Positions 1 to 7,786 of a DNA stretch of 16,115 bases are shown piece by piece (position 1 is the first letter of the stretch; every line of letters starts with the position of its first letter). Source of the stretch: Betaproteobacteria bacterium (GTDB taxonomy: Bacteria; Pseudomonadota; Gammaproteobacteria; Burkholderiales; Casimicrobiaceae). Under the pieces are notes generated by a model. That model was not told the origin of the DNA and did not search any database. It saw nothing but the letters and a program-made list of their open reading frames with translations. The translations under genes were made by a program, and so were the position numbers. The stretch lies in NCBI GenBank assembly GCA_005889025.1, contig VBCZ01000082.1:1-16115 (forward strand). The letters run 5' to 3'.

Positions 1-1130
1 GAGGGCGCTCGCCGACCTGGGTTACGCCCAGGCGGTCCTGCCGCCGCACGAGCGGCCCGACGTCGGCGCACTGCGCGCGCTCGGCTTCGCGGGCGCCGAC
101 GCCCAAGTGCTTGCATCCGCGGCACGCGACGCGCCGCAGCTGCTCGCGGCGTGTTCGTCGGCGGCAGCGATGTGGGTCGCCAATGCCGCCACCGTCAGTC
201 CGTCCTGCACCACACGGGACGGCAAGGTCCACTTCACACCCGCGAATCTCGCAACTCATTTTCACCGCGCGCTGGAGGCGGCGACGACCACCCGCATCCT
301 GCGCGCGATCTTTGCCGACCAGCGCAAGTTCGTTGTCCACGAGGCGCTCCCCGCCGCGCCGCAGGTCGGCGACGAAGGCGCGGCCAACCATACTTTTTTT
401 TGTGCGGAACCCGGTGCGCCGGGAACGGATCTCTTCGTCTACGGCCGCGCCGGGTTCGACGCAACGAGCGCGCCGCGACGCTATCCCGCGCGGCAAACCA
501 GGGAAGCGTCCGAAGCCGTCGCTCGACGCCGGCGTGTTCCATAACGACGTGATCGCCGCAGGCAGCGGCAGCGTGCTTTTCTGCCACGAGCGGGCCTTCG
601 CCGCGCAGGACACATTGCTGGACGCACTGCGCGAGAGCGTCGGATCGCGCTTTGTCGCCGTGGTCGTGCGCGATGAGGAAATCGGCCTCGACCGCGCGGT
701 GTCGACGTACCTCTTCAACAGCCAGCTGCTGGAGCGCGACGACGGCTCCATGCTCCTCGTCATTCCCGCCGAGTGTCTCGAGGACAATACGGTTTCCGCA
801 TATCTCAAACGCCTGACGGCGGGTGACGGTCCGATTCGAGCGCTTCACGCATTCGACTTGCGGCAAAGCATGAGAAACGGCGGCGGCCCCGCGTGTCTGC
901 GCTTGCGCGTATGGCTGGATGCGTCCGAGCGCGAGTCGGTGCACGCCAACGTATGGCTCACCGAAGCTCTGCATCGCGAGCTGGTCGAATGGGTCGAGCG
1001 CTACTATCGGGACCGGGTCGACCCGGCCGATCTCGGCGACCCTGACCTGCTCGACGAGAGCCGGCGCGCGCTGGAAGAATTGACGCGGATCCTGCGTCTG
1101 GGAAGCGTCTATCCGTTCCAGCATTGCTAG
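1..1130 (+). pseudogene. astB: N-succinylarginine dihydrolase, 5'-truncated by window edge and frameshifted
   Basis: AstB hydrolyses N2-succinylarginine to succinylornithine, ammonia and CO2, the second step of the cytoplasmic arginine succinyltransferase pathway. Reading from base 2, the protein shows family signatures [50 protein letters not shown] (catalytic Glu) and [17 protein letters not shown]. The frame then runs into a stop at 542-544. The rest of AstB resumes in the next frame from about base 522: [11 protein letters not shown] (catalytic His), STYLFNSQLLERDDGSM, NGGGPACLRLRVW (catalytic Cys) and the terminal LGSVYPFQ, with TAG at 1128-1130. From memory of the family, about 19 residues normally lie between VAR and DAGVFHND; they are missing, so the frameshift is a deletion of roughly 50-60 nt with a net frame change. 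About 50 N-terminal residues lie outside the window. All three catalytic residues survive but in two frames, so no active enzyme can be made unless the deletion is an assembly error. Confidence 0.9.
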
Positions 1131-1251
1131 GGTACCTTCTTGGACAGGATCTCCGGATGGAGGCCGTACTCCGTCGAACTGCTTTACAGTGCCGCCACGC
1201 GATTCCCGCGTGCCGATTTCAACGTACGGACAAATAACAGATTTCCCTGAC

Positions 1252-1267
1252 CGGCACGTTTCATGCT
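1252..1267 (+). promoter_or_regulatory. Putative sigma-54 (RpoN) promoter of the PEP-CTERM gene
   Basis: The bases CGGCACG-TTTC-ATGCT match the RpoN consensus TGGCACG-N4-TTGCW at all but two positions. The invariant GG (1253-1254) and GC (1265-1266) are exactly 10 bases apart. Transcription would begin near 1278, about 40 nt before the ATG at 1318. PEP-CTERM genes of EPS/floc-forming betaproteobacteria are known to be controlled by RpoN with the PrsK/PrsR two-component system, which makes the match credible. No enhancer site was identified. Confidence 0.65.
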
Positions 1268-1317
1268 GCGTGAACGGTTCAAGGCGGCGAAATCCGAGGC
1301 GCACAGAGGAGGCTCAA

Positions 1318-2115
1318 ATGAAGGGATCGGTGCGGTTGGTATTGGCGGTGCTCGTCATGTCGGGGTATCCGCTTGCGCATGCCACAGTCATTTTTTCGGC
1401 CTCCAGCACAAGCCCGGCAGGCATCCAGTCAACGGTCGATGCTTTCAGGACGTCGCTTGGCACGCTGAACCCCAATGTGATCGGCAGCTTTGGGAGCGGC
1501 CGCCGAGAGATCAACTGGGACGGCGTCCCGGATGCGCTTTCCGCGCCCAATAACCTGCCCGCGAACTTCTTCAACGTGAATTCACCGCGCGGCGTGATTT
1601 TCAGCACGCCGGGGACGGGTTTCCAGGTCAGCGCGAATGCGGCATCAGGAACAGCCGTCTAGTTCGGCAACATCAATCCGACGTATCCCGACTTGTTTCA
1701 GACCTTCAGCCCACAGCGGCTGTTCACCGCGCTCGGGAGCGACATCGTCGATGTGAACTTTTTCGTGCCAGGGCTCCCCACGCCTGCGTTCACCAGCGCG
1801 TTTGGCGCCGTCTTCACCGATGTAGACCTCGCGAGCGTCACCAGCCTGCAGTTTTTCAACTTAGGCAACCGATCGCTGGGTACATTCTTCGCACCTGTCA
1901 CCGCGGGCGAGAGCATCGGCCGCGTGCGGATCACGTCCGGAAACACAGCGCTGGGACCCAACGAAACGGGCGGCATCGATCTGGTGGTCATGGATGATTT
2001 CATCTATGCCGAGCCACACGCAGCAGCGGCGATTCCAGAGCCGCCGACCGCGCTGCTGTTGGCGTTGGCTTTTGTCGCGATGACGGGACTTCGGCGGATC
2101 CAGCTTTCCCGTTAG
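1318..2115 (+). pseudogene. PEP-CTERM sorting domain protein interrupted by an in-frame amber codon
   Basis: The ATG at 1318 follows a strong ribosome site (GAGGAGG, about 6 nt upstream). The product opens with a Sec signal peptide (MKGSVRLVLAVLVMSGYPLAHA) and reads as a secreted beta-rich protein up to SANAASGTAV, where TAG occurs at 1660-1662. The same frame continues without a shift through FGNINPTYPDLFQTF and a Gly/Asp/Asn-rich domain to the C-terminal signal IPEPPTALLLALAFVAMTG followed by LRRIQLSR. That is the classic exosortase tripartite signal: PEP motif, hydrophobic helix, basic tail. Full length would be 265 codons. Both halves clearly belong to one gene, and a single CAG-to-TAG change would explain the stop. 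It could be a young nonsense mutation, a base-call error or a suppressible stop. The ligand or function of the body domain is not recognised. No exosortase or EPS gene is in the window, so sorting would depend on genes elsewhere. Confidence 0.85.
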
Positions 2116-2167
2116 AGGGCATAGCCCTGACTTTGCACGCGAACGCGACGCGGCGTGAATCCGGGTT

Positions 2168-3451
2168 TTATTCGGCAGCCGGCGCAGGCAGCGTGCGATG
2201 ACGCCGCACCGGCGACCACATCACCGCCGCGCCGGAGAGGACGAGCCCGAGCACACCCACCGTCAGCAGCGTTCCACGCAGTCCGATCGCGGTCGCGAGC
2301 GCGCCGCCGACCAGCGAGCCGAGCGGTGCTGACGCGACCGTAAAAAAACGCATGGTCGCGGTCATCCGGCCGAGCAGGCGGTCCGGCGTGATCGCCTGTC
2401 GCAGCGCGAGGTAGTTGATACCGTAGAGCACCGCGCCAAAGTCGAAGACGAGCATGTCACCGCCGAGCGCGAGCGTCGCCGCCCAAACCGGGCCCCCGAT
2501 CAGCCCGAAGGCCTGCCAGCCGAACGCCGTCAGCGTCAATCCATGCACAATGACGTTGCCTATGCCGAGCCGCTCGGAAAGGTGTTGTGCAGTTGCCGAC
2601 GCCAGAAAGCAGCCCGCACCGCCGCAGGCAAACGCCAGTCCGATCGCTCCGGCCGATAATCCGAGATCGCGCGTCGCAAACAGGATCAACACGGCGACCT
2701 GCATGTGATGCAGGAACTGCCATGTTCCGGCAAGCCAGGCGAGTCCCCATAGCGTACGGTTTTGCCAGACGAGCTTGAGCCCCTCGCCGATCTCACGCCA
2801 TACGCCGTGGCCTTCGTTTGCGTGCGGAACGTCGTTGCGCGAAACCACGCGCCGAAGAAGCAGTGCTGAAAGCAGGAAGGCCGCCGCATCGAGGACGATG
2901 GCAAACGGGGCAGTGAGGACGTGTATCAACCCGCCTGCGAGGCCCGGGCCGATCAGCGCGGCAGAGGTCTCGCCCAGCGCGACTTTGGCGTTGGCCTCGA
3001 CCAGGCGCTTGCGGCCGGCCATCTGCGCGAGCAGCACCTGATACGCCGCGCCGCCGACCACGTTTTGCACACCGCACAGAAATCCGACCACGAACAGCAC
3101 CTCCACCGACAGCGCCCCCAGCCACGCCATCACCGGAATGGCGAGCAGTGCGATCGCGCGACCGACGTCGGCCGCGATAACGATAGGCAGCTTGCGCACG
3201 CGATCGAGCAGCACGCCGGCGTGCAGGCTGAACAGCGCAAACGGCAGCGTTTCCAGCGCGACCAGAATCCCCATTTGCATCGGCGTCGCGTTGAGCAGCA
3301 GCGCGGCCGTCAACGGCAGCGCGAGGTTGGTCACCTGCGCGCCGAAAGCCGTGATGGTGAGCGAGGTCCACAGTCGCCGGAAATCCCGGGACAGCCAAAG
3401 TCCACGGAACCCGCGGAGCAGCCTGTATCGTTTTCGGTCGTTCATCGTCAT
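2168..3451 (-). CDS. MFS transporter (EntS/MFS_3-like exporter)
   Basis: This is an inner-membrane proton-driven exporter of the major facilitator superfamily, 427 residues from the start chosen here, which is normal for 12-helix members. It has many hydrophobic segments; the N-terminal half reads SRDFRRLWTSLTITAFGAQ then LTAALLLNATPMQMGILVAL, and the loop-2 motif appears as AGVLLDRVRKLPIVIAAD. The central loop (about residues 200-220) is charged. The overall pattern resembles the enterobactin exporter EntS family; the substrate cannot be named. The start is ATG at 3451-3449 (MTMNDRKRYR) because GGAGG lies at 3464-3460, 8 nt upstream; upstream codons in frame have no ribosome site and translate GC-rich leader. 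It converges with the PEP-CTERM gene (52-nt gap) and lies 140 nt downstream of a small co-directional ORF (3592-3735), with stem-loops between them that may regulate it. Confidence 0.88.
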   Translation of the reverse strand: MTMNDRKRYRLLRGFRGLWLSRDFRRLWTSLTITAFGAQVTNLALPLTAALLLNATPMQMGILVALETLPFALFSLHAGVLLDRVRKLPIVIAADVGRAIALLAIPVMAWLGALSVEVLFVVGFLCGVQNVVGGAAYQVLLAQMAGRKRLVEANAKVALGETSAALIGPGLAGGLIHVLTAPFAIVLDAAAFLLSALLLRRVVSRNDVPHANEGHGVWREIGEGLKLVWQNRTLWGLAWLAGTWQFLHHMQVAVLILFATRDLGLSAGAIGLAFACGGAGCFLASATAQHLSERLGIGNVIVHGLTLTAFGWQAFGLIGGPVWAATLALGGDMLVFDFGAVLYGINYLALRQAITPDRLLGRMTATMRFFTVASAPLGSLVGGALATAIGLRGTLLTVGVLGLVLSGAAVMWSPVRRHRTLPAPAAE

Positions 3452-3459
3452 ATCGTCGT

Positions 3460-3489
3460 CCTCCGGCCGCGACACAAAGTGCGCGGCCG
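3460..3489 (-). promoter_or_regulatory. GC-rich stem-loop abutting the ribosome site of the MFS gene
   Basis: CGGCCGCG (3464-3471) and CGCGGCCG (3482-3489) form a perfect 8-bp stem with a 10-nt loop. Its base shares one nucleotide with the GGAGG ribosome site (3464-3460) of the MFS gene. In mRNA it could hinder ribosome loading. A regulatory role is inferred from position only. Confidence 0.35.
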
Positions 3490-3555
3490 CCGGTCTTCCG
3501 CCAAATACGCGGCAGCAGCGAGACACGAGATTCGGGAATCGAGCCCGGATGTCGG

Positions 3556-3577
3556 TTCCCGCCCTACCCGGCGGGAA
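3556..3577 (-). repeat. Perfect 8-bp stem-loop between small ORF and MFS gene
   Basis: TTCCCGCC (3556-3563) and GGCGGGAA (3570-3577) pair with a 6-nt loop. It lies just after the stop of the small ORF at 3592-3735. No T-tract follows on either strand, so it is not a convincing intrinsic terminator. It may be an mRNA structure in the leader of the MFS transcript. Confidence 0.4.
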
Positions 3578-3590
3578 TCCGCTCGGGCAG

Positions 3591-3606
3591 CCTAAGAAAA
3601 CTTAGG
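3591..3606 (-). repeat. Stem-loop spanning the stop codon of the small ORF
   Basis: CCTAAG-AAAA-CTTAGG is a perfect 6-bp stem with a 4-nt loop. The TAG stop of the 47-residue ORF (3594-3592) is inside one arm, so translation to the end of the ORF would open this hairpin. Regulatory meaning is inferred. Confidence 0.35.
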
Positions 3607-3735
3607 CGACTGCGGCAGCGGCGGCGCAATGCCCGGCAATGGCCGGGACACATGCGCGCCGATGAGATTTCCCCATGCGAACGCGCGCGCCGCGAAAGCA
3701 TTCGCGGTGACGGAAGTCGTCGGCGTTCTGGTCAT
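3592..3735 (-). CDS. Small hypothetical protein, 47 aa; candidate leader peptide or exported peptide upstream of MFS gene
   Basis: ATG at 3735-3733 is preceded by GAGGAA (3750-3745), with 9 nt between them. The product begins MTRTPTTSVTANAFAARAF, has a middle AWGNLIGAHVS, and ends with a proline-rich tail RPLPGIAPPLPQSPKFS. It has no cysteine, no signal peptide and no transmembrane helix. I do not recognise a family. The same frame is open further upstream (to about 4080), but that part is made of intergenic repeat sequence. Support for the short start: a ribosome site, and a plausible -10/-35 about 32 nt further upstream. Its gene lies 140 nt upstream of the MFS exporter on the same strand with hairpins between. 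It could be a translational-attenuation leader (Pro-rich stalling tail), a small exported peptide, or a chance ORF. Confidence 0.4.
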   Translation of the reverse strand: MTRTPTTSVTANAFAARAFAWGNLIGAHVSRPLPGIAPPLPQSPKFS

Positions 3736-3773
3736 GGAAGGAAATTCCTCGTCAGTGGTGAAAGACAGGATCA

Positions 3774-3803
3774 AGTTTAACCGATGAGATTTATCGGCCG
3801 CAA
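3774..3803 (-). promoter_or_regulatory. Putative sigma-70 promoter with palindromic operator in the spacer
   Basis: On the minus strand TTGCGG (3803-3798) and TAAACT (3779-3774) are separated by 18 nt, each matching 4 of 6 consensus bases. The spacer contains the inverted repeat CCGAT-N7-ATCGG (3781-3797), well placed for a repressor dimer. Transcription would start near 3767 and read the 47-aa ORF and then the MFS gene. Confidence 0.4.
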
Positions 3804-4158
3804 CGCAGGCGAGCGCCTTTGGCCGGATCGAGGCCTCCGCCTGTCGCATTTGTGCCACGGACGACGTTGAAATTGGCGTTCCGAGCCAGCGCACTCGAAT
3901 CCGGATGCCAAAGAACGGCCAAACGAGCCCGAAGAGCGAAGTTTCGAGGAAAGACCAGACGGAGACCCAGTATCGTTGAACGTCGCCGGGCGAAGCAGAA
4001 GAGAAGAACTTGGGTCCCGGCCCCCGGCCTACGCCGGGGCAGGCTTCGCCGGGACGACACGGATGCGTCATTCTTCGCACGCTGAGGGCGGGTTGTGAGC
4101 ATAGTCGAAGGGTGGGAGTGACGAGAAGAAATACGCCGCGAATTTTTGATTCCCCACG
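3804..4158. other. Intergenic region without a convincing gene
   Basis: Open frames exist here on both strands but show no family resemblance, no ribosome sites and low-complexity basic translations. The only structured part is the palindromic repeat at 4014-4055. The stretch after it (4080-4130) has the look of intergenic repeat sequence. No T-tract terminator is seen after the stop of the binding-protein gene at 4159. Confidence 0.5.
4014..4055. repeat. Intergenic palindromic repeat (GTCCCGGC...GCCGGGAC)
   Basis: GTCCCGGC (4014-4021) and GCCGGGAC (4048-4055) form an inverted pair around a GC-rich centre (CCCCGGCCTACGCCGGGGC) that is itself palindromic. This composition is typical of dispersed intergenic repeats in GC-rich proteobacteria. 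Copy number cannot be judged from one window. Confidence 0.5.
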
Positions 4159-5976
4159 CTAGCGAGCCGCCTTTTGTCTGTCGGCGTCGACATCGAGATA
4201 CTTCCATGGATGCTCCCAATACGCGTGTTTCTTATAGCCTCGCAACCACGGCTGGAGCAGCGTGTTCTCTATGGTGTATACGCCGAGCCACCACGGGCTG
4301 TACGCGGCGACGAGCTCCGACATCCGGCGATAGATCTTGTTGCGCTCGGGGCCGTCGGGAATCCGGCGCGAAGCGCGATACAGCTCGTCGTACTCCGGCA
4401 GCGCAAAACGCGCGTAATTGGTCTGCTCGATGTTCTTGCCGTAGAGCAATTGCGCGAACGCGTCGCCTTCGCCATACGCGGTCAGCCATCCCAGCCGCCA
4501 CATCTGCAGCTTGCCGTGCTTGCCCATCTGAATCAGATCGGGCCATTTCTGCTTCATGAAGTCGAGCCGGATGCCGATCGCTTTCATGCTCTTCTGCCAC
4601 ACCTCGTCGAACTCGCGATCGCGCGCCGACGTCGCCGACGCCATGGTGATCGTGAGCGGCTTGCCGTCGGGCTGCTTGCGATAGCCTTCGCTGTCGCGCT
4701 GACCGTAACCGAACTTGTCCAGCAATGCGTTCGCGGCCGCAGGATCGTATTGAACTGCGACGTTCCAGCTCTCGTCGTGACCGGGAAGGTTGGGCGGAAT
4801 CGGCTGGGTCGCGGGAATCGCCTGTCCCTGGTAGACGACACGAATCAGCGCCGGCCGGTTGAAGCCGATCGCAATTGCCCGCCGCAACGCGATGCGGTCC
4901 CTGGTGTAACCACCGACAACCGGATCCTCCATGTTGAAGTACGCGTACTGCAGGGCGGGTTGCGTAATGCGCGCCAGCACGACGCCGCGCGCTGCGTACT
5001 CCGGCCTGAGCTTTCCTGAAGCGTCCAGCACATGATCGGACAAATCCGACGGCACGTTGACGTAATCGAGCGCGCCGCTGTTGAACGCGAGCAGCCGCGG
5101 GTTCGACTCCTCGGTGATGGCGATTTCGATCCTGCCGACGATCGGCAGCTTCTTGCCGCGCAACTTCGCGAAATTCTCGCGATCGGCCGGGTCGGTGCTG
5201 TCGGGAAAAGTTTCATCGCGATAGTTGGGATTGGCCTCGAGCACGATCTGCGCGCCGCGCCACCACGACAAGAGCTTGTACGGGCCGGTCCCGACGGGGT
5301 TCGCCATGGCCCAGCCGCTCGCGTCGCCGTACGCCTCGATCACCTCGCGCGCGACCGCGGCCATAGGCGACTGCGTCATGTAGCCGTGCATGATGTAGTC
5401 CGGCTCCTTGAGCTTGAGGCGCAGCGTATAGCGGTCGATCGCCTGCAGGCCTTCGATCGGCGCGTCGTAGTCGAAGCGGCCGCTTTTCTTCGCCGCCTCG
5501 ACAATGGGATCGGCGCCAACGATCTTGTCCTGCAGAAACCACGAGAACGGCGAGCGCACGCGCGGATCGATCAGCCGCTTCCATGAGTAGACGTAATCGG
5601 CAGCGGTGAGCTCGCGCTTCCTGCCCTTGAACGCCGGGTCATCGGCAAAGTAGATTCCTGGCTTGACGCGCATCGTCCATGTCCGGCCCCCGTCGCTAAT
5701 CTCCGGCATCGCCGCCGCGATTCGGGGCTCGCGGCGGTAGGGGCGGGTCAGGTACTCGAACCCGTAAAGGGTGTCGAAGATCGCGCGCTGGACGCTGTCG
5801 GAATAGATGTCGCTCGATGCGGCGGGGTCGAATCCGGTCTCCGGCGCGAGGTACGCCGTGCGCAGCGTCTTGCTCATGTCCGCCGCAGCGACCGGAAGCG
5901 CGACCAGCAGTACGGCGGCGGTGCATGCTGCGAGGCGCACTCGGGGATTCACGCGAGCACGTCGCTGCGCCGGCAC
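4159..5976 (-). CDS. ABC transporter substrate-binding protein, family 5 (peptide type), paralogue 1
   Basis: This is a periplasmic solute receptor of the SBP_bac_5 family, 605 residues. A Sec signal peptide (basic N-terminus, then LAACTAAVLLVALPVAAAD) precedes the mature start DMSKTLRTAYLAPETGFDP. Family landmarks follow in order: AIFDTLYGFEYLTRPY, ISDGGRTWTMRVKPGIYFAD, RELTAADYVYSWKRLIDP, NPVGTGPYKL, FNMEDPVVGG with DRIALRRAIA, and the C-terminal HPWKYLDVDADRQKAAR. It is the third and last of three tandem paralogues. The GTG start (5976) follows the upstream stop after one base (TGA-A-GTG), which implies translational coupling; GTG at 5952 is an alternative that still leaves a signal peptide. 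Ligands of the family include oligopeptides, nickel, sugars and opines, so the substrate is unknown. No permease or ATPase gene is nearby. Confidence 0.9.
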   Translation of the reverse strand: MPAQRRARVNPRVRLAACTAAVLLVALPVAAADMSKTLRTAYLAPETGFDPAASSDIYSDSVQRAIFDTLYGFEYLTRPYRREPRIAAAMPEISDGGRTWTMRVKPGIYFADDPAFKGRKRELTAADYVYSWKRLIDPRVRSPFSWFLQDKIVGADPIVEAAKKSGRFDYDAPIEGLQAIDRYTLRLKLKEPDYIMHGYMTQSPMAAVAREVIEAYGDASGWAMANPVGTGPYKLLSWWRGAQIVLEANPNYRDETFPDSTDPADRENFAKLRGKKLPIVGRIEIAITEESNPRLLAFNSGALDYVNVPSDLSDHVLDASGKLRPEYAARGVVLARITQPALQYAYFNMEDPVVGGYTRDRIALRRAIAIGFNRPALIRVVYQGQAIPATQPIPPNLPGHDESWNVAVQYDPAAANALLDKFGYGQRDSEGYRKQPDGKPLTITMASATSARDREFDEVWQKSMKAIGIRLDFMKQKWPDLIQMGKHGKLQMWRLGWLTAYGEGDAFAQLLYGKNIEQTNYARFALPEYDELYRASRRIPDGPERNKIYRRMSELVAAYSPWWLGVYTIENTLLQPWLRGYKKHAYWEHPWKYLDVDADRQKAAR

Positions 5977-5977
5977 T

Positions 5978-7786
5978 TCATTTCGCGGCCGCCTTGCGCC
6001 GCTCGAGGTCGATGTCGTAGTACATCCACGGATGCGGATCGAAGGTGTTGTATTTGTAGCCCTGTATCCAGGGATGCACGATGATGTTCTCGATGCGATA
6101 GGCGTGCAGGTTCCAGGGGGCGTAGGAGGTCACCAGAGACGACATGCGGCGGAAGAGTTGCACCCGCTCCGGTCCGTTGGGCAGGCGCTTCGCCTTGTCG
6201 TAGAGCGCGTTGAATTCGGGAAGGTCGAATCGCGAAAGATTCGACACGCCTTTGTGGGGCCCGTACAGCAGATCGAGAAAGCTGCTGCCCTCGTCGTTCG
6301 ACGCAGTGTTCGACAAGCTCCACATCTGCAGCTGTCCCGCCAGGCCCATTTTCAAGGTATCGGGAAACTTCTGCTTGAGAAAGTCGATGCGGATGCCGAC
6401 CGCGTTCATGCTCCGCTGCCACAGCTCATCGAATTGGCGATAGATCGCGGTCGGGTCGGAGGCAAGGGTGAGCTTGAGCGGCTTGCCATCGGGCAGATCG
6501 CGCCAGCCGTCCCCGTCGCGGTCGATATAGCCGAACTTATCGAGCAGCGCTTTCGCTCCCGCGACGTCGTATTTGGCGTCGCCCTTGAAGTTCGGATCGT
6601 GACCGATGACGTTCGGCGGAATCGGCTGGGTGGCGATCATCGCCTGACCCAGGCGGATGACGTGAATCTCGTCGACGATGTTGTACGCCATGCTGATCGC
6701 GCGGCGCAGCGCGATCTTGTCATTGTTGTAGCCGCCGACGACCGGATCCTCCATGTTGAAGTACGTGTAGACGATAGCGGGCTGCACGCCGCGCCCGAGG
6801 ACGATGCCCCTTGCGGCGTATTCCGGCTTGAGCTTGTCTCCCTGCAACACCTTGGGCACGAGATCGGTCGGCACGGTGATGTAGTCGAGCTGTCCTTGCT
6901 CGAATGCGAGGAGCCGCGGGTTCGATTCCTCGATGACGCTGATCTCGACACGTCCCGCGATAGGAAGCTTTTTGCCCCGCATTTTCGCCAGCAGGGCGCG
7001 ATCCTCCGGCTGCGCGCTTTCCGGAAAACGAACCTCGCGAAAGCTCGGGCTGGCTTCGAGGATGATCTGCTGGGCGCGCCGCCACGACTTGAGGAAGTAG
7101 GGTCCCGTGCCGACCGGATTCTCCATGATCCAGCCATTGCCATCGCCGTACGCCGCAACGACTTCGCGCGCGACGGCCGCGGTTGCCACCGAGGTGAGGT
7201 CGGACAGAAGATCGTACGCAGGAAAATTGAGCTTGATCCGGATGGTGTAGCGATCGATCGCCTGCGCTCCTTCGAGCGGTGCATCGTAGTCGAACTTGCC
7301 CGTCTTTTTCGCGGCCGCGATCGCCTCTTTCGCGCCGACCAGCCGGTCGTCGAAAATCTGAACGTTGAAACCGCGCAGCTTCGGATCGATCAATCGCTTC
7401 CATGCGTAGACATAGTCGGCGGCCGTGAGCTCGCGCCGCTTGCCCTTGAAAGCAGGATCGTCCGAGAAGAAGATTCCGGGCTTGAGCTTGATCGTCCAGG
7501 TCAGCCCGTCCGCCGAAACGTCAGGGAGCGCGGCGGCGGTATTGGGAACGACCTTGTAGGGGCGCGCCAGGAAATCGTATTTGTATAGCGGATCGAAGAT
7601 TTCGCGAACGACGTAATTCGAGTAGAGATCGTTGATCGCCTGCGGATCGAAGCCGGTCTCCGGGGCAACCAGCGCCACCCGCAGCACCTTGTTGAGATCC
7701 GCGCCGTGCGCCTTCGCGCAGCACAGCGCAAGCACGACGAAGCAGCAGAACTTCCTCGCCCTGACGGGTCGATTTATGCCGATCAC
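5978..7786 (-). CDS. ABC transporter substrate-binding protein, family 5 (peptide type), paralogue 2
   Basis: This is the middle of three tandem periplasmic receptors, 602 residues. The signal peptide contains FCCFVVLALCCAKAHGA, followed by DLNKVLRVALVAPETGFDP. Diagnostic segments parallel to its neighbours are DGLTWTIKLKPGIFFSDD, RELTAADYVYAWKRLIDP, FNMEDPVVGGYNNDKIALR and DFLKQKFPDTLKMG. The C-terminus is DPHPWMYYDIDLERRKAAA. I chose GTG at 7786 because it overlaps the upstream TGA as GTGA (7786-7783), the usual coupling arrangement. The frame is open further upstream, but that part lies inside the preceding gene. Like its neighbours it is likely Sec-exported and must rely on membrane components encoded elsewhere. 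Confidence 0.9.
   Translation of the reverse strand: MIGINRPVRARKFCCFVVLALCCAKAHGADLNKVLRVALVAPETGFDPQAINDLYSNYVVREIFDPLYKYDFLARPYKVVPNTAAALPDVSADGLTWTIKLKPGIFFSDDPAFKGKRRELTAADYVYAWKRLIDPKLRGFNVQIFDDRLVGAKEAIAAAKKTGKFDYDAPLEGAQAIDRYTIRIKLNFPAYDLLSDLTSVATAAVAREVVAAYGDGNGWIMENPVGTGPYFLKSWRRAQQIILEASPSFREVRFPESAQPEDRALLAKMRGKKLPIAGRVEISVIEESNPRLLAFEQGQLDYITVPTDLVPKVLQGDKLKPEYAARGIVLGRGVQPAIVYTYFNMEDPVVGGYNNDKIALRRAISMAYNIVDEIHVIRLGQAMIATQPIPPNVIGHDPNFKGDAKYDVAGAKALLDKFGYIDRDGDGWRDLPDGKPLKLTLASDPTAIYRQFDELWQRSMNAVGIRIDFLKQKFPDTLKMGLAGQLQMWSLSNTASNDEGSSFLDLLYGPHKGVSNLSRFDLPEFNALYDKAKRLPNGPERVQLFRRMSSLVTSYAPWNLHAYRIENIIVHPWIQGYKYNTFDPHPWMYYDIDLERRKAAAK

Noticed and set aside
394..401. Run of eight T residues in astB as a programmed or erroneous frameshift site
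   Set aside because: AstB homology (GDEGAANHT before, LFVYGR and RRYPARQ after) stays in the same frame across the run; the actual frame change is near 522.
1660..1662. TAG as a pyrrolysine codon
   Set aside because: No pyl genes or PYLIS-like context are visible, and the protein type is not one known to use pyrrolysine; a CAG-to-TAG change is simpler.
2115..2127. AGGGC-ATA-GCCCT hairpin after the PEP-CTERM gene as a terminator
   Set aside because: Only 5 bp of stem and no T-tract; too weak to call.
3592..4080. 162-codon version of the small ORF upstream of the MFS gene
   Set aside because: The extra N-terminal part is the palindromic intergenic repeat and lacks a ribosome site; only the 47-codon start has one.
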